64,000 nt of DNA from Bradyrhizobium sp. LHD-71. GTDB lineage: Bacteria; Pseudomonadota; Alphaproteobacteria; Rhizobiales; Xanthobacteraceae. Below are positions 27,031-36,868 of this stretch, one piece after another. The stretch's first letter is position 1, and the number at the start of each line of letters is the position of its first letter. Location of the stretch: NCBI RefSeq assembly GCF_031157255.1, contig NZ_JAVIFX010000033.1:26860-90859 (forward strand), given 5' to 3'. The notes beneath the pieces were generated by a model. The model did no database searches, was not told the DNA's origin, and saw nothing but the letters and a program-made list of their open reading frames with translations. Both the position numbers and the translations under genes were made by a program.

Positions 27031-28287
27031 ATGGGGTTCCGTGTGACGAATATAGCTGCGACCGCCAAGGCGTCCCCGATAGGGCCGGCGGCAGACGAAC
27101 AAAGCAAGGCGGAGCAGTTGGTGGACGCTTTTCGTGCGGTTCGCGCGGAGACCGAGCGCCGCGCCGCTCCGCTTTCGGCCGAGGACCAACTTGTCCAGTC
27201 GATGCCCGACGCAAGTCCTGCGAAGTGGCACCGTGCGCACACAACCTGGTTCTTCGAGCAGTTCCTGCTCGTGCCGCATGTCAGCGGCTACAAGCCCTTC
27301 CATGCGGACTTCGCCTTTCTCTTCAACTCATATTACGTCACCGCCGGCCCGCGATATGCGCGCACGCACCGCGGCGTCGTCACGCGCCCCTCTGTCGCCG
27401 AAGTGGCGGCCTACCGTGCCCATGTCGATGCTGCCATGGAAACGGCGCTGCGATCGGCGGACGACACCCTGCTCGCGACGCTGGCGCCATTGATCGAGGT
27501 CGGCATCAATCACGAGCAGCAGCATCAGGAGCTGATGCTCACCGACGTCCTGCACGCTTTCTCGCTCAACCCTGTGGCACCGGCTTACGACCCACAATGG
27601 CGTTGGCCCACGTCCAAACGCAGCGGTGGTGCCCTCGATCTGCCGGAAGGCATTCACACCGTCGGCCACAGCGACGAAAGCTACTGCTTCGACAACGAGC
27701 GGCCAGCACACCGCGCGCTGGTCGGTCCGGTCAAGATCGCACGCGACCTCGTCACCAACCGTGAGTGGCTCGCCTTCATGCAGGACGGCGGCTACGCCAC
27801 CGCAACGCTCTGGCTGATGGACGGCTTGGCGACGGCGACATCAGAGGAATGGAATGCACCCGGTCACTGGCGCGAGATCGACGGTGAATGGCACGTGATG
27901 ACGCTGGCCGGGTTGAAAAAGCTCGATCCGGACGCGCCCGTCTGCCACGTCAGTTACTATGAGGCCGACGCGTTCGCGCGCTGGAGCGGCAAGCATCTTC
28001 CGACCGAAATGGAGTGGGAGGTGGCCACCCGCACGGGCCAGCTCAACGACGCCTTCGGCATCGTCTGGCAATGGACCCGCAGCGCCTATTCGCCCTACCC
28101 TGGCTATGCGGCCGTCGAAGGCGCGCTCGGCGAGTACAACGGCAAGTTCATGGTGAACCAGCTCGTGCTGCGCGGCAGCTCGCTGGCGACACCCGCCGGA
28201 CACAGCCGCCTCACCTACCGCAATTTCTTTTATCCGCACCAGCGCTGGCAGTTCATGGGACTGCGGCTTGCGGATTACGGCTCCTGA
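27031..28287 (+). CDS. egtB: Ergothioneine biosynthesis protein EgtB (sulfoxide synthase)
   Basis: A 418-residue non-haem iron sulfoxide synthase. The N-terminal DinB-like domain carries the probable iron ligands His70 (KWHRAH), His161 and His165 (INHEQQH). The C-terminal FGE-sulfatase-type domain ends in 'LTYRNFFYPHQRWQFMGLRLADYG', a strong EgtB signature. It joins hercynine to cysteine or gamma-glutamylcysteine using O2. EgtD, the hercynine-forming enzyme, is encoded immediately downstream. No egtC or egtE is nearby, so the cysteine-using route or a remote lyase is possible. The ATG at 27031 was kept; a GTG at 27043 is an alternative. Confidence 0.93.
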   Translation: MGFRVTNIAATAKASPIGPAADEQSKAEQLVDAFRAVRAETERRAAPLSAEDQLVQSMPDASPAKWHRAHTTWFFEQFLLVPHVSGYKPFHADFAFLFNSYYVTAGPRYARTHRGVVTRPSVAEVAAYRAHVDAAMETALRSADDTLLATLAPLIEVGINHEQQHQELMLTDVLHAFSLNPVAPAYDPQWRWPTSKRSGGALDLPEGIHTVGHSDESYCFDNERPAHRALVGPVKIARDLVTNREWLAFMQDGGYATATLWLMDGLATATSEEWNAPGHWREIDGEWHVMTLAGLKKLDPDAPVCHVSYYEADAFARWSGKHLPTEMEWEVATRTGQLNDAFGIVWQWTRSAYSPYPGYAAVEGALGEYNGKFMVNQLVLRGSSLATPAGHSRLTYRNFFYPHQRWQFMGLRLADYGS

Positions 28288-28327
28288 ACCCTTCCATCAT
28301 ACGTCGTGTCGCATTGAGGACTCACGC

Positions 28328-29299
28328 ATGAATCTTCATATCAATCGATTGCAACGCACGCCGCAGCGCGAGCAGCAGAATTCCGCATTTGCGCTCGATG
28401 CGCTGGAGGGCCTCACGCGAGCGCAGAAAAGCTTGTCGCCGAAATATTTCTACGACGCGACAGGCTCAAATCTGTTCGAGCAGATTACGCTGCTGCCGGA
28501 ATACTATCCGACGCGGACCGAGCTCGGCATTTTGCGCGATCAGGGAGCCGATATCGCGGCGCTCATTCCGAAGGGCGCGGCCTTGGTCGAGTTCGGCGCG
28601 GGCGCGACCACCAAAGTTCGCCTGCTCTTGGAGAAGTGCTCGTTCGCCGCATATGTGCCGGTCGACATCTCCGGCGAGTTTCTCAAATCGCAAGCCAGCG
28701 GGTTGCGGAAGGATTTTCCGGAGCTGGCCGTGCATCCGGTAGCCGCGGATTTCACGCAAGGCTTCGAACTGCCGGCCGAGGTCCGCGAGCTGCCAAAGGT
28801 CGGCTTTTTTCCCGGCTCCACGCTCGGCAATTTTGAACCCGAGGAAGCATCACGCTTCCTTTGTCGGGCGGCAGAGATCCTCGGCAAGGGTGCGCTCCTG
28901 ATTCTTGGCGTCGATCTCGAAAAGGATGAGAACTTGCTGCAAGCTGCCTACAACGATGCGGCGGGCGTCACTGCGCAGTTCAATCTCAACCTTCTGGTGC
29001 GGATGAATCGCGAGCTTGGAGCAAACTTCGACGTATCGTCGTTTGCGCACCGTGCGATCTACAATCGCGAAAAGCACCGCATCGAAATGCATCTCTTCAG
29101 CAGCAAGGCGCAGAAGGTGCGGCTGTGCGGACGGACGATCGCCTTTGCGGCCGGTGAAAGCATCCACACCGAGAACAGCTACAAGTACAGCGTCGCAAGG
29201 CTCGGCGCTCTTGCGCGCGCGTCGGGCTGGAGACTCGATACGTCCTGGACCGACACGAACCGCATGTTCTCGGTTCATGCACTACGGGCGAATCTCTGA
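28328..29299 (+). CDS. egtD: L-histidine N(alpha)-methyltransferase EgtD
   Basis: A 323-residue SAM-dependent methyltransferase that trimethylates histidine to hercynine. Motifs are 'LSPKYFYDATGSNLFEQITLLPEYYPTRTE', 'LVEFGAGATTKVRLLL' for SAM, 'YVPVDISGEFL', 'FFPGSTLGNFEPEEA' and a C-terminal 'IHTENSYKYS'. The start at 28328 follows TGAGGA and lies 40 bases after egtB, so both are one operon. Its end overlaps the convergent ltrA gene by 18 bases. Confidence 0.95.
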   Translation: MNLHINRLQRTPQREQQNSAFALDALEGLTRAQKSLSPKYFYDATGSNLFEQITLLPEYYPTRTELGILRDQGADIAALIPKGAALVEFGAGATTKVRLLLEKCSFAAYVPVDISGEFLKSQASGLRKDFPELAVHPVAADFTQGFELPAEVRELPKVGFFPGSTLGNFEPEEASRFLCRAAEILGKGALLILGVDLEKDENLLQAAYNDAAGVTAQFNLNLLVRMNRELGANFDVSSFAHRAIYNREKHRIEMHLFSSKAQKVRLCGRTIAFAAGESIHTENSYKYSVARLGALARASGWRLDTSWTDTNRMFSVHALRANL

Positions 29300-30487
29300 G
29301 GTCACCTCAAGCGTTCGTTTGTCGCCGATCGAGATCGCTTCCCACACGGCCACGATCAGCAGAATTGCGGTCGTGACCGATGACAGGATCAGCGGCGACA
29401 GCAGCCGGCCGACCGGCGCCACCACGATCAGCGCTGCAATCCCCACCAGATGCGACAGCTGCAGCCGGCCATGGATCGTGCGCTTGAACAGGATCACGCC
29501 CACAAGAAACAGCAACGGCCCACCGACGAGGCTCATCACCGCCTTCACATCCGAGTGTCCTGATGGATGGGCGAGCACAAGTTCGTCACCGACAGCGACC
29601 ATGACGATGCCCGCGACGATCGGCATATGCAGATAGGTGTACGCCAGCCGGGCGACCCGGCCCGGATTCTGCGCATGCGAAATGCTATGCGCGCCCGCCT
29701 CTGCGCCTTTATGGAAGTAGATCCACCACATCGCCAGGCTGCCGACGAAAGCGACAAGGAAAGCGCCGACCGCCTCTGGCGTCCAGGTAAGCTTGGAAAA
29801 GGTCGCGCCGGTCACAAGGATCGATTCGCCGAGCGCGATGATGATGAAGAGCGCACACCGCTCTGCCATGTGACCGCCTTCAACGGTCCAGTCCTGCGCG
29901 GATGAGCGGCCAAGGCCCGGCGTCCAGAAGCCGGCCGCAGGCGACACATACTCGATCGCGAGCGCCAGCCCCCACAGCAGCAGGCGATTTTCGCCGTGGG
30001 CGAAACCTCCGGCAATCCAGAGAACGCCGCTCGCCGACAGCCAGACCAGAATGCGGAGGAAGTTGCACTTCAACGCCGGTTGCGTGTCGGGGACGGACAG
30101 GTACATGAAAAGCGTTCGGCCGACCTGCATCGCCGCAAACGCAATGCCAAAAGCAAGGCCGCGCTCCTCGAACGCTTTCGGAATGGATGTCGAGAGCACA
30201 AGGCCTGCCAGCATCAGCACGAAAAGGCCGATGCGTACCGGGGTCCGCTCGGGGTCGAGCCAGTTGGTGATCCACGACGTGAAGATCCAGACCCACCACA
30301 CGGCCAGGAACAGGACAGCGACCTCGATCACGCCGAGCGGCGTGAAGTGTTCCAGCAGTGTGTGGGAGATCTGCGTGACCGCAAAGACGAACACGAGATC
30401 AAAGAACAGTTCGACATAAGTGACACGATGATGGCCGCCGGCCGCGCGCTCGCGCATCAGCGTGGCGCGGGTAGTCATGTCCGTCAT
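29282..30487 (-). CDS. Low temperature requirement protein A (LtrA) family membrane protein
   Basis: A 401-residue multi-span membrane protein with about ten to twelve hydrophobic segments. It begins 'HHRVTYVELFFDLVFVFAVTQISHTLLEH', the LtrA family signature, and has 'HMAERCALFIIIALGESILVTGATF' in the middle. LtrA was named from a Listeria cold-sensitive mutant, and its biochemical role is unknown. It is the first minus-strand gene downstream of bolA, 12 bases away, so the two may be co-transcribed. Confidence 0.9.
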   Translation of the reverse strand: MTDMTTRATLMRERAAGGHHRVTYVELFFDLVFVFAVTQISHTLLEHFTPLGVIEVAVLFLAVWWVWIFTSWITNWLDPERTPVRIGLFVLMLAGLVLSTSIPKAFEERGLAFGIAFAAMQVGRTLFMYLSVPDTQPALKCNFLRILVWLSASGVLWIAGGFAHGENRLLLWGLALAIEYVSPAAGFWTPGLGRSSAQDWTVEGGHMAERCALFIIIALGESILVTGATFSKLTWTPEAVGAFLVAFVGSLAMWWIYFHKGAEAGAHSISHAQNPGRVARLAYTYLHMPIVAGIVMVAVGDELVLAHPSGHSDVKAVMSLVGGPLLFLVGVILFKRTIHGRLQLSHLVGIAALIVVAPVGRLLSPLILSSVTTAILLIVAVWEAISIGDKRTLEVTSEIRP

Positions 30488-30499
30488 CGCCTGCTCGCG

Positions 30500-30736
30500 T
30501 TACTTTTCCGGCGCGCTGGTCTGCAGCGCCAGTGCATGCAACACGCCGCCCATCTGGCCCTTCAGCGCCTGATAGACGATCTGATGCTGCTGCACGCGCG
30601 ACTTGCCACGGAACGATTCGGAAATCACGGTCGCGGCATAGTGATCGCCATCGCCGGCCAGGTCGCGAATGGTAACTTCCGCGTCCGGGATCGCGGCCTT
30701 GATCATGCTTTCGATATCCCGGGCATCCATCGGCAT
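30500..30736 (-). CDS. bolA: BolA family protein
   Basis: A 78-residue BolA-like protein with 'IKAAIPDAEVTIRDLAGDGDHYAATVISESFRGKSRVQQHQIVYQAL' and the closing 'GGVLHALALQT'. BolA proteins bind CGFS glutaredoxins and help move or store FeS clusters. The start at 30736 follows AGGAGGT; two in-frame ATG lie close (30736 and 30730). ltrA follows 12 bases after its stop. Confidence 0.94.
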   Translation of the reverse strand: MPMDARDIESMIKAAIPDAEVTIRDLAGDGDHYAATVISESFRGKSRVQQHQIVYQALKGQMGGVLHALALQTSAPEK

Positions 30737-30809
30737 CAGTGGGACCTCCTGTGATTGGACTTTACAGCCACTATATTCGCTTAAGGTTCCCTTGGACACA
30801 GGATGCATC

Positions 30810-31175
30810 ATGAAAACTCCCGGCCCCGATCACCCGATCACGATTACACCAAATCCGCGGCGGGTCCGCGTCATCGTCGGCGGCAAGGTCGTTGCAGATA
30901 CAACATCGGCGCTGGCGCTCAAGGAAGCGACCTATCCGGTCGTCAACTACATTCCGCGCGAGGACGCCGATATGTCGGTATTGAAGCCGACGGCACATTC
31001 AACGCACTGCCCCTACAAGGGCGACGCGCGCTACTTCAGCATCGAGGTCGACGGCAAGTCGATCGAGAACGCGGTCTGGAGTTACGAGGATCCTTTTCCA
31101 GCGATGACCGGAATCACGAAATATCTCGCCTTCTATCCCAACAAGGTCGACAAGATTGAAGAGCTGTCGGCGTAG
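30810..31175 (+). CDS. DUF427 domain-containing protein
   Basis: A 121-residue protein of the DUF427 (nucleotidyltransferase-fold-like) family, unknown function. It has the typical 'RVRVIVGGKVVADTTSALALKEATYPVVNYIPREDADMSVL', then 'THCPYKGDARYFSI' and 'AVWSYEDPFPAMTGITKYLAFYPNKVD'. It is divergent from bolA with 73 bases between starts, so the two may share a regulatory region. The start at 30810 follows AGGAT; a longer frame from 30669 would read through the bolA gene. Confidence 0.9.
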   Translation: MKTPGPDHPITITPNPRRVRVIVGGKVVADTTSALALKEATYPVVNYIPREDADMSVLKPTAHSTHCPYKGDARYFSIEVDGKSIENAVWSYEDPFPAMTGITKYLAFYPNKVDKIEELSA

Positions 31176-31296
31176 GCTCTAGGGCCGTGGATGAGTGGGA
31201 AGCTGCGCCCGCCGGAGCCTGGAATGGGCAGCTTGCACCTGACTGGCACCGAACCTGCATGAGGCCCGGGCGGGCTCACATGCAGGAAACCATCTC

Positions 31297-31383
31297 ATGT
31301 TCACAGGTATGGCAGGCCTTTTGGTGGGAATGGCGCTCACCCTCACGCTCCTGGTGGCGATTGCCGACATGGACGTGAGCTAG
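31297..31383 (+). CDS. Candidate 28-residue membrane peptide
   Basis: An ATG at 31297 preceded by AGGAAA opens a frame for one hydrophobic helix ([19 protein letters not shown]...) ending in a polar tail. Its stop overlaps the convergent purL stop region. It is too short for statistics, and the RBS and clean transmembrane profile are the only evidence. Confidence 0.3.
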   Translation: MFTGMAGLLVGMALTLTLLVAIADMDVS

Positions 31384-33593
31384 GCCGTCTCGCCCCGCAT
31401 GTAGGCAGGGAACCAGTGTTCGAACGTCCGCTTCAGGGTCGCGACCGCAACCGGATGTTCCCCGGCGACCGCGAGCGCGTCGCCGCCCGTGGCGCCGATC
31501 CGCACGCAGGGCACGCCGACAGCCGTGGTCTTGGTCAGGATCGTTTCGACCTGATCCTCCGCCACCGTGATCACGTAGCGGCCCTGATCCTCACCGAACC
31601 ACCAGGCGTGCGGGACGATTGACGGTGGCGGCGCGTCGAGCGTAGCGCCGATGTTGCCGGCGATTGCCATTTCGGCCAGCGCCACCAACAGACCGCCATC
31701 GGAGAGGTCGTGCACGGCTGTCGCAGTGCCCGCATGGATCATGCCGCGTACCACTTCGCCATTGCGCCGCTCGGCGGCAAGATCGACCGGCGGCGGCGCA
31801 CCCTCCTCGCGCCCACAGACCTCGCGCAGCCAGATCGATTGACCGAGCCAGCCCTGCGTTTCGCCGATCAGGAGGATCGCCTCACCGGCGCGCTTGAAGG
31901 CGAGCGTCGCCGACTTGGTGAAGTCGTCGAGCAGGCCGACGCCGCCGATGGTCGGCGTCGGCAGAATGCCGCGGCCATTGGTTTCGTTGTACAGCGAGAC
32001 GTTGCCGGACACGACGGGGAAATCGAGAACCTTGCAGGCCTCGGAAATGCCGCGCAGGCAGCCGACGAACTGGCCCATGATCTCAGGCCGCTCGGGATTG
32101 CCGAAGTTGAGATTGTCGGTCAGCGCCAGCGGGCGTCCGCCGACCGCAGTGATGTTGCGCCACGCCTCCGCCACCGCCTGCTTGCCACCCTCGAATGGAT
32201 CCGCTTCGCAGTAGCGCGGCGTCACATCGGCGGTCAGCGCCAGCCCTTTCGGCCCGTCCAGCACCCGCACCACGGCGGCATCGCCGCCGGGGCGCTGCAC
32301 CGTGTTACCGAGAATGACGTGGTCGTACTGCTCCCACACCCAGCGCCGCGAGCACATGTCGGGCGAAGCGATGATCTTCTCCAACGCATCGACGTTCGGC
32401 AGCGGAGCCTCGATATCACGCGCGTGGATGACCGGCAGCTTCGGCGTATCGATGAACGGGCGATTATAGACGGGCGCCTCGTCGCCAAGCTCCTTGATCG
32501 GAAGGTCGGCCATCACGTCGCCGCCGTGCTTGACGACGAAGCGTTTGGTCGGCGTCGTGTAGCCGACGACAGCGAAGTCGAGCCCCCATTTGCGGAAGAT
32601 CGCCTCGGCCTCCTGCTCCTTCTCCGGCTTCAGCACCATGAGCATGCGCTCCTGGCTCTCCGACAGCATCATCTCGTAGGCGCTCATGCCGAGTTCGCGG
32701 GTGGGCACCTTGTCGAGATCGAGATCGACGCCGAGATCGCCCTTCGCGCCCATCTCTACCGCCGAACAGGTGAGGCCTGCAGCGCCCATGTCCTGGATCG
32801 CGATCACGCAATCCTTGCGCATGATCTCGAGGCAGGCTTCGAGCAACAGCTTTTCGGCAAACGGATCGCCGACTTGCACGGTCGGCCGCTTTTCCTCCGA
32901 GGAATCGTCGAATTCGGCGGACGCCATTGTTGCGCCGTGGATGCCGTCGCGGCCGGTCTTCGAGCCGAGATAGACGATCGGCATATTCACGCCCGAGGCG
33001 GCCGCGTAGAAAATCTTGTCGCTCTCCGCGAGACCGACCGCCATTGCATTGACGAGGATGTTGCCGTCGTAGCGCGTGTGAAAGCGGACCTGGCCACCCA
33101 CCGTCGGCACCCCGAACGAGTTGCCGTAGCCGCCGATGCCGGCGACGACACCTGACACGAGATGGCGCGTCTTCGGATGCGAGGGCGCTCCGAAGGAGAG
33201 CGCATTGAGGCAGGCGATCGGCCGCGCGCCCATGGTGAACACGTCGCGCAGGATGCCGCCGACGCCAGTGGTGGCGCCCTGATACGGCTCGATGAAGCTC
33301 GGATGGTTATGGCTCTCCATCTTGAACACCACCGCCAGCCCGTCGCCGATGTCGATCACACCGGCGTTCTCGCCCGGACCCTGGATCACCCAGGGCGCCT
33401 TGGTCGGCAGTCCGCGCAGATGGATGCGGGACGACTTGTACGAACAATGCTCGTTCCACATCGCCGAAAAGATGCCGAGCTCGGTGAAGCTCGGCACGCG
33501 ACCGATCAGCTTCAGGATGCGCTCATATTCGTCCGGCTTCAGGCCGTGAGAGGCGACGAGATCGGGGGTGATTTGGGGCTCGTTCTTGCTCAT
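31380..33593 (-). CDS. purL: Phosphoribosylformylglycinamidine synthase subunit PurL
   Basis: A 737-residue small-type PurL, the ATP-dependent synthase that turns FGAR into FGAM using ammonia from PurQ. It has '[19 protein letters not shown]', '[36 protein letters not shown]' and '[23 protein letters not shown]'. Small PurL needs PurS and PurQ; both are encoded at 35.1-36.1 kb on the same strand. Between purL and purQ lie two opposite-strand genes, so transcription of purL is probably independent of purS-purQ. Confidence 0.97.
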   Translation of the reverse strand: MSKNEPQITPDLVASHGLKPDEYERILKLIGRVPSFTELGIFSAMWNEHCSYKSSRIHLRGLPTKAPWVIQGPGENAGVIDIGDGLAVVFKMESHNHPSFIEPYQGATTGVGGILRDVFTMGARPIACLNALSFGAPSHPKTRHLVSGVVAGIGGYGNSFGVPTVGGQVRFHTRYDGNILVNAMAVGLAESDKIFYAAASGVNMPIVYLGSKTGRDGIHGATMASAEFDDSSEEKRPTVQVGDPFAEKLLLEACLEIMRKDCVIAIQDMGAAGLTCSAVEMGAKGDLGVDLDLDKVPTRELGMSAYEMMLSESQERMLMVLKPEKEQEAEAIFRKWGLDFAVVGYTTPTKRFVVKHGGDVMADLPIKELGDEAPVYNRPFIDTPKLPVIHARDIEAPLPNVDALEKIIASPDMCSRRWVWEQYDHVILGNTVQRPGGDAAVVRVLDGPKGLALTADVTPRYCEADPFEGGKQAVAEAWRNITAVGGRPLALTDNLNFGNPERPEIMGQFVGCLRGISEACKVLDFPVVSGNVSLYNETNGRGILPTPTIGGVGLLDDFTKSATLAFKRAGEAILLIGETQGWLGQSIWLREVCGREEGAPPPVDLAAERRNGEVVRGMIHAGTATAVHDLSDGGLLVALAEMAIAGNIGATLDAPPPSIVPHAWWFGEDQGRYVITVAEDQVETILTKTTAVGVPCVRIGATGGDALAVAGEHPVAVATLKRTFEHWFPAYMRGETA

Positions 33594-33630
33594 CAGTCCC
33601 TGTCATTTCGGGCGGGTAGGCCTCCACATT

Positions 33631-33649
33631 CCAGGTTCGCGAGACCTGG
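33631..33649 (-). promoter_or_regulatory. Inverted repeat in purL leader
   Basis: CCAGGT (33631-33636) and ACCTGG (33644-33649) form a perfect 6-bp inverted repeat with a 7-base spacer, 38 bases upstream of the purL start. It may be a leader hairpin or an operator. No known repressor site was matched. Confidence 0.35.
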
Positions 33650-33814
33650 AACATCAGCCTGGAAAGGCCCTTACTGCACGTCGAGCCCTGCAACCGCAAG
33701 CGTCCGTTGCGCGCAAATCACACTCCAGATCCGCAAATCCGGCGCCATTGCCTCCGGTGGCCGGAAGCCTCTAAGACGGGCTCGAAACCCATTGCGCCGT
33801 CAAGGAGATCCGTC

Positions 33815-34285
33815 GTGAATGCCGTTCCTCAAAATGCCGTTCCCCGCCACGACGGGGCCGTCCAGGCGGCCTCCGGCGAATTCGCCGGCTGGTGGACCTG
33901 GACCCGCGATCATTTCGAGGTCGCCAACGGTCCATTCTGGCACCGGGAGGAGAACGGCCAGATCCGGTGCGCGTTCCGCCTCGAAAAGAAGCACATCAAC
34001 GGCTCGGGCGCCGTGCATGGCGGCTGCCTCATGACGTTCGCCGACTACTGCCTGTTTGCGCTCGGTAACAAGGCGCTCGAGGGCGGACGCGGCGTGACGC
34101 TATCGTTCTCCTCGGAATTCATCGATGCGGCGTATGAAGGCGAATTGATCGAGGGACATGGCGAGGTGGTGCGCGCGGGCCGCTCGATCGTATTCCTGCG
34201 CGGGACTCTCACCAGCACCGGGCGGCCGATCTTGAGCTTTTCGGGCACGGTGAAACGGATCAACGCGCCGCGGAAGCCGGCCTAG
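33815..34285 (+). CDS. PaaI-type hotdog thioesterase
   Basis: A 156-residue hotdog-fold protein of the PaaI/4HBT family. The HGG motif in 'INGSGAVHGGCLMTFADYCLFALG' is the usual active-site helix start, followed by 'VTLSFSSEFIDAAYEGELIEGHGEVVRAGRS'. It probably hydrolyses acyl-CoA thioesters of unknown identity. The GTG start at 33815 follows AAGGAGAT; a longer upstream frame lacks a site. The next gene starts 22 bases after its stop on the same strand. Confidence 0.88.
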   Translation: MNAVPQNAVPRHDGAVQAASGEFAGWWTWTRDHFEVANGPFWHREENGQIRCAFRLEKKHINGSGAVHGGCLMTFADYCLFALGNKALEGGRGVTLSFSSEFIDAAYEGELIEGHGEVVRAGRSIVFLRGTLTSTGRPILSFSGTVKRINAPRKPA

Positions 34286-34306
34286 CGCAAGACTTCGGCG
34301 GAGAAC

Positions 34307-35134
34307 ATGCAGCAGCGCGACCCGTTCGCAGATTATCTGACACGCTGGCGTCTCGTGCCGGACGGCGCGCCGATCGTCACGCCCAGAGCGCAGCTCCTTC
34401 CTGTGCGCCGGAATGGCGAACCGGCGATGCTCAAGGTCTCCACCGAACCGGAAGAGATGTTCGGCGCGCGGCTGATGAGCTGGTGGAACGGCGAAGGCGC
34501 AGCGCGCGTGCTGGCCTGCGAGAACTGGGGGCTACTGCTCGAGCGGGCGACGACGGGACGCGCTTTGTCCGATCTCGTGCGCGGCGGACAGGATGATGAG
34601 GCAAGCCGGATCACCTGCCGTGTCATCGCCCAGTTGCACGCGCCGCGGCGCGAACCACCGCCCGATCTCGTGCCACTGGCACACTGGTTTCGCGATCTGA
34701 CCGAAGCCCCGCAGGAGGGATTGCTGGCGCGCGCCAAGGCGCTGGCGCTTGTCCTTCTGTCGGAGCCGCATCAGCCGACGGTCCTGCACGGCGACATCCA
34801 CCACGACAACATCCTGGATTTTGGCGAACGCGGCTGGCTCGTCATCGATCCGAAGCGGCTGATCGGCGACCGCTATTTCGACTACACGAACCTGTTCTGC
34901 AATCCGGATTTGGCGTCTGCGACAAATCCAGAGCAGTTCGCGCATCGCCTCGCAATCGTGTCCGAGGCCGCTGGCCTCGACCGCACGCGGCTGCTGCAAT
35001 GGCTACTCGCGTGGTGCGGGCTTTCAGCCGTCTGGTGCCTGAACGATCCTCAGAGCATCGACGTCACCGACAAGGACAGATTGGACATCGATCTGAAAGT
35101 CGCCGAGCTGGCCGCAACCGAGCTCGATCGCTGA
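34307..35134 (+). CDS. APH(6)-type aminoglycoside/hydroxyurea kinase family protein
   Basis: A 275-residue kinase-like protein of the aminoglycoside / hydroxyurea phosphotransferase family (StrB/APH(6) type). The catalytic loop is HGDIHHDN at residues 161-168 and the metal-binding motif is IDPK at 180-183. 'LLERATTGRALSDL' matches the N-lobe to C-lobe link. Chromosomal homologues often have no proven resistance role, so a metabolic kinase function is possible. It forms a two-gene unit with the thioesterase inside the pur gene region. Confidence 0.82.
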   Translation: MQQRDPFADYLTRWRLVPDGAPIVTPRAQLLPVRRNGEPAMLKVSTEPEEMFGARLMSWWNGEGAARVLACENWGLLLERATTGRALSDLVRGGQDDEASRITCRVIAQLHAPRREPPPDLVPLAHWFRDLTEAPQEGLLARAKALALVLLSEPHQPTVLHGDIHHDNILDFGERGWLVIDPKRLIGDRYFDYTNLFCNPDLASATNPEQFAHRLAIVSEAAGLDRTRLLQWLLAWCGLSAVWCLNDPQSIDVTDKDRLDIDLKVAELAATELDR

Positions 35135-35139
35135 AAGGG

Positions 35140-35841
35140 CTATGCCGCGCTTTTCAGATGCTCGGCAAGGCCGGCAAACAGCCCGCGCCCGTCGGTGCAG
35201 CCCATGATGTCTTCGACGTGGTTTTCCGGATGGGGCATCATCCCAAGCACATTGCCCTTCTCGCTGACGATGCCGGCAATGGAGTTGGTGGCGCCGTTGA
35301 TGTTGGAATCCTCGCCGAGCTCGCCCTCCGGCGAGCAATAGCGGTAGAGCACTCGCCCCTCGCCCTCGAGACGTTTGACGGTTTCATCGTCCGCTTCGTA
35401 GTTGCCTTCGCCATGGGCGACCGGCACGCGGATCACCTGTCCGGCGTTGTAGCCGCGAGTAAACGGCGAATCCGAGCGCTCGACACGCAGATGGACATCC
35501 TTGCAGATGAACTTCAGTCTCGAGTTGCGCATCAGCACGCCCGGCAAAAGCCCCGCCTCACAGAGGATCTGGAAGCCATTGCAGACGCCGAGCACAAGCC
35601 CGCCTTGCGCGGCATGGGTGCGGACCGCATCCATAATCGGCGCTCGCGCAGCAATCGCGCCACAGCGCAGATAATCGCCATAAGAAAAGCCGCCGGGCAC
35701 GACCACGAGGTCGGTGTCCGCCGGCAACGCCGTGTCCGCGTGCCAGACCATTGCCGGTTCGCGACCCGAGGCGAGCGTCAGCGCGCGCGCCATATCCTGT
35801 TCGCGATTGATTCCCGGAAACACGAGAACTGCGGATTTCAT
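35140..35841 (-). CDS. purQ: Phosphoribosylformylglycinamidine synthase glutaminase subunit PurQ
   Basis: A 233-residue class I glutamine amidotransferase that supplies ammonia to PurL. The catalytic Cys87 is in [17 protein letters not shown], and the His/Glu pair is in [11 protein letters not shown] near the C terminus. '[16 protein letters not shown]' is typical. It starts 7 bases after purS. The terminal '[14 protein letters not shown]' ends just before the convergent kinase gene. Confidence 0.96.
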   Translation of the reverse strand: MKSAVLVFPGINREQDMARALTLASGREPAMVWHADTALPADTDLVVVPGGFSYGDYLRCGAIAARAPIMDAVRTHAAQGGLVLGVCNGFQILCEAGLLPGVLMRNSRLKFICKDVHLRVERSDSPFTRGYNAGQVIRVPVAHGEGNYEADDETVKRLEGEGRVLYRYCSPEGELGEDSNINGATNSIAGIVSEKGNVLGMMPHPENHVEDIMGCTDGRGLFAGLAEHLKSAA

Positions 35842-35848
35842 CGGTCCC

Positions 35849-36091
35849 CTAGCCCACGACCTCGACGCGATAATTCTCGATCACCGTGTTCGCCAGCAGC
35901 TTGTCGGCAGCGTCCTTCAGCGCCGCCTCCGCTTTGGCCTTGTCGGCACCGGCGATCTCGATGTCGAACACCTTGCCCTGCCGGACGCTGGCGATGCCGT
36001 CGACCCCGAGCGACTTCAAGGCTCCCTCGATCGCCTTGCCCTGCGGATCGAGAATTCCGGATTTCAACGTAACGGTGACGCGCGCTTTCAT
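35849..36091 (-). CDS. purS: Phosphoribosylformylglycinamidine synthase subunit PurS
   Basis: An 80-residue PurS, the small scaffold that couples PurQ to small PurL. '[28 protein letters not shown]' and '[13 protein letters not shown]' are diagnostic. It lies between purC (9 bases) and purQ (7 bases) as one operon. Confidence 0.96.
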   Translation of the reverse strand: MKARVTVTLKSGILDPQGKAIEGALKSLGVDGIASVRQGKVFDIEIAGADKAKAEAALKDAADKLLANTVIENYRVEVVG

Positions 36092-36100
36092 GTCCGTTAA

Positions 36101-36868
36101 TCAGCCCTTAACCAGCACCGGGCCGGTTCCCGTCGGACGCTCGTTCTCGGCCATGATACCGAGACGCTTTGCGACTTCAGTATAAGCCTCGAGCAGCCCG
36201 CCGAGGTCGCGACGGAAGCGGTCCTTGTCGAGCTTTTCGTTCGACTTGATGTCCCACAGCCGGCAGGAGTCCGGCGAAATTTCGTCGGCGACGACGATCC
36301 GCATCATCTCGTTCTCGAACAGACGGCCGCATTCCATCTTGAAGTCGACGAGACGAATGCCGATGCCGAGGAACAGGCCGGACAGGAAGTCGTTCACACG
36401 GATCGCCAACGCCATGATGTCGTCGATCTCCTGCGGCGTCGCCCAGCCGAACGCGGTGATGTGCTCCTCGGAGACCATCGGATCGTTGAGCTGGTCGTTC
36501 TTGTAGTAGAACTCGATGATCGAGCGCGGCAACTGCGTGCCCTCCTCGATCCCGAGCCGCTGCGACAAAGAGCCCGCTGCGACGTTACGCACCACCACCT
36601 CCAGCGGCACGATCTCGACCTCGCGAATCAGCTGCTCGCGCATGTTGAGGCGGCGGATGAAATGGGTCGGCACGCCGATGTCGTTCAGGTGTTGAAAGAC
36701 ATATTCCGAGATCCGGTTGTTGAGGACGCCCTTACCCTCGATCACCTGGTGCTTCTTGGCGTTGTAAGCGGTCGCATCGTCCTTGAAGTGCTGGATCAGG
36801 GTGCCCGGCTCCGGGCCTTCATACAGAACCTTCGCCTTGCCTTCGTAGATGCGACGCCGACGGCTCAT
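36101..36868 (-). CDS. purC: Phosphoribosylaminoimidazole-succinocarboxamide synthase
   Basis: A 255-residue SAICAR synthase. It begins [31 protein letters not shown] and has '[15 protein letters not shown]'-like and 'SPDSCRLWD' signatures. It joins aspartate to CAIR in purine synthesis; purB, which acts next, is at 18 kb. Three in-frame starts exist (36868, 36898 and a GTG at 36928); the first gives the usual family length. None has a strong ribosome-binding site. Confidence 0.95.
   Translation of the reverse strand: MSRRRRIYEGKAKVLYEGPEPGTLIQHFKDDATAYNAKKHQVIEGKGVLNNRISEYVFQHLNDIGVPTHFIRRLNMREQLIREVEIVPLEVVVRNVAAGSLSQRLGIEEGTQLPRSIIEFYYKNDQLNDPMVSEEHITAFGWATPQEIDDIMALAIRVNDFLSGLFLGIGIRLVDFKMECGRLFENEMMRIVVADEISPDSCRLWDIKSNEKLDKDRFRRDLGGLLEAYTEVAKRLGIMAENERPTGTGPVLVKG

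Noticed and set aside
31710..33155. 481-codon plus-strand frame opposite purL
   Set aside because: Fully antisense to a well-conserved gene and rich in His and Arg, as expected from codon bias.
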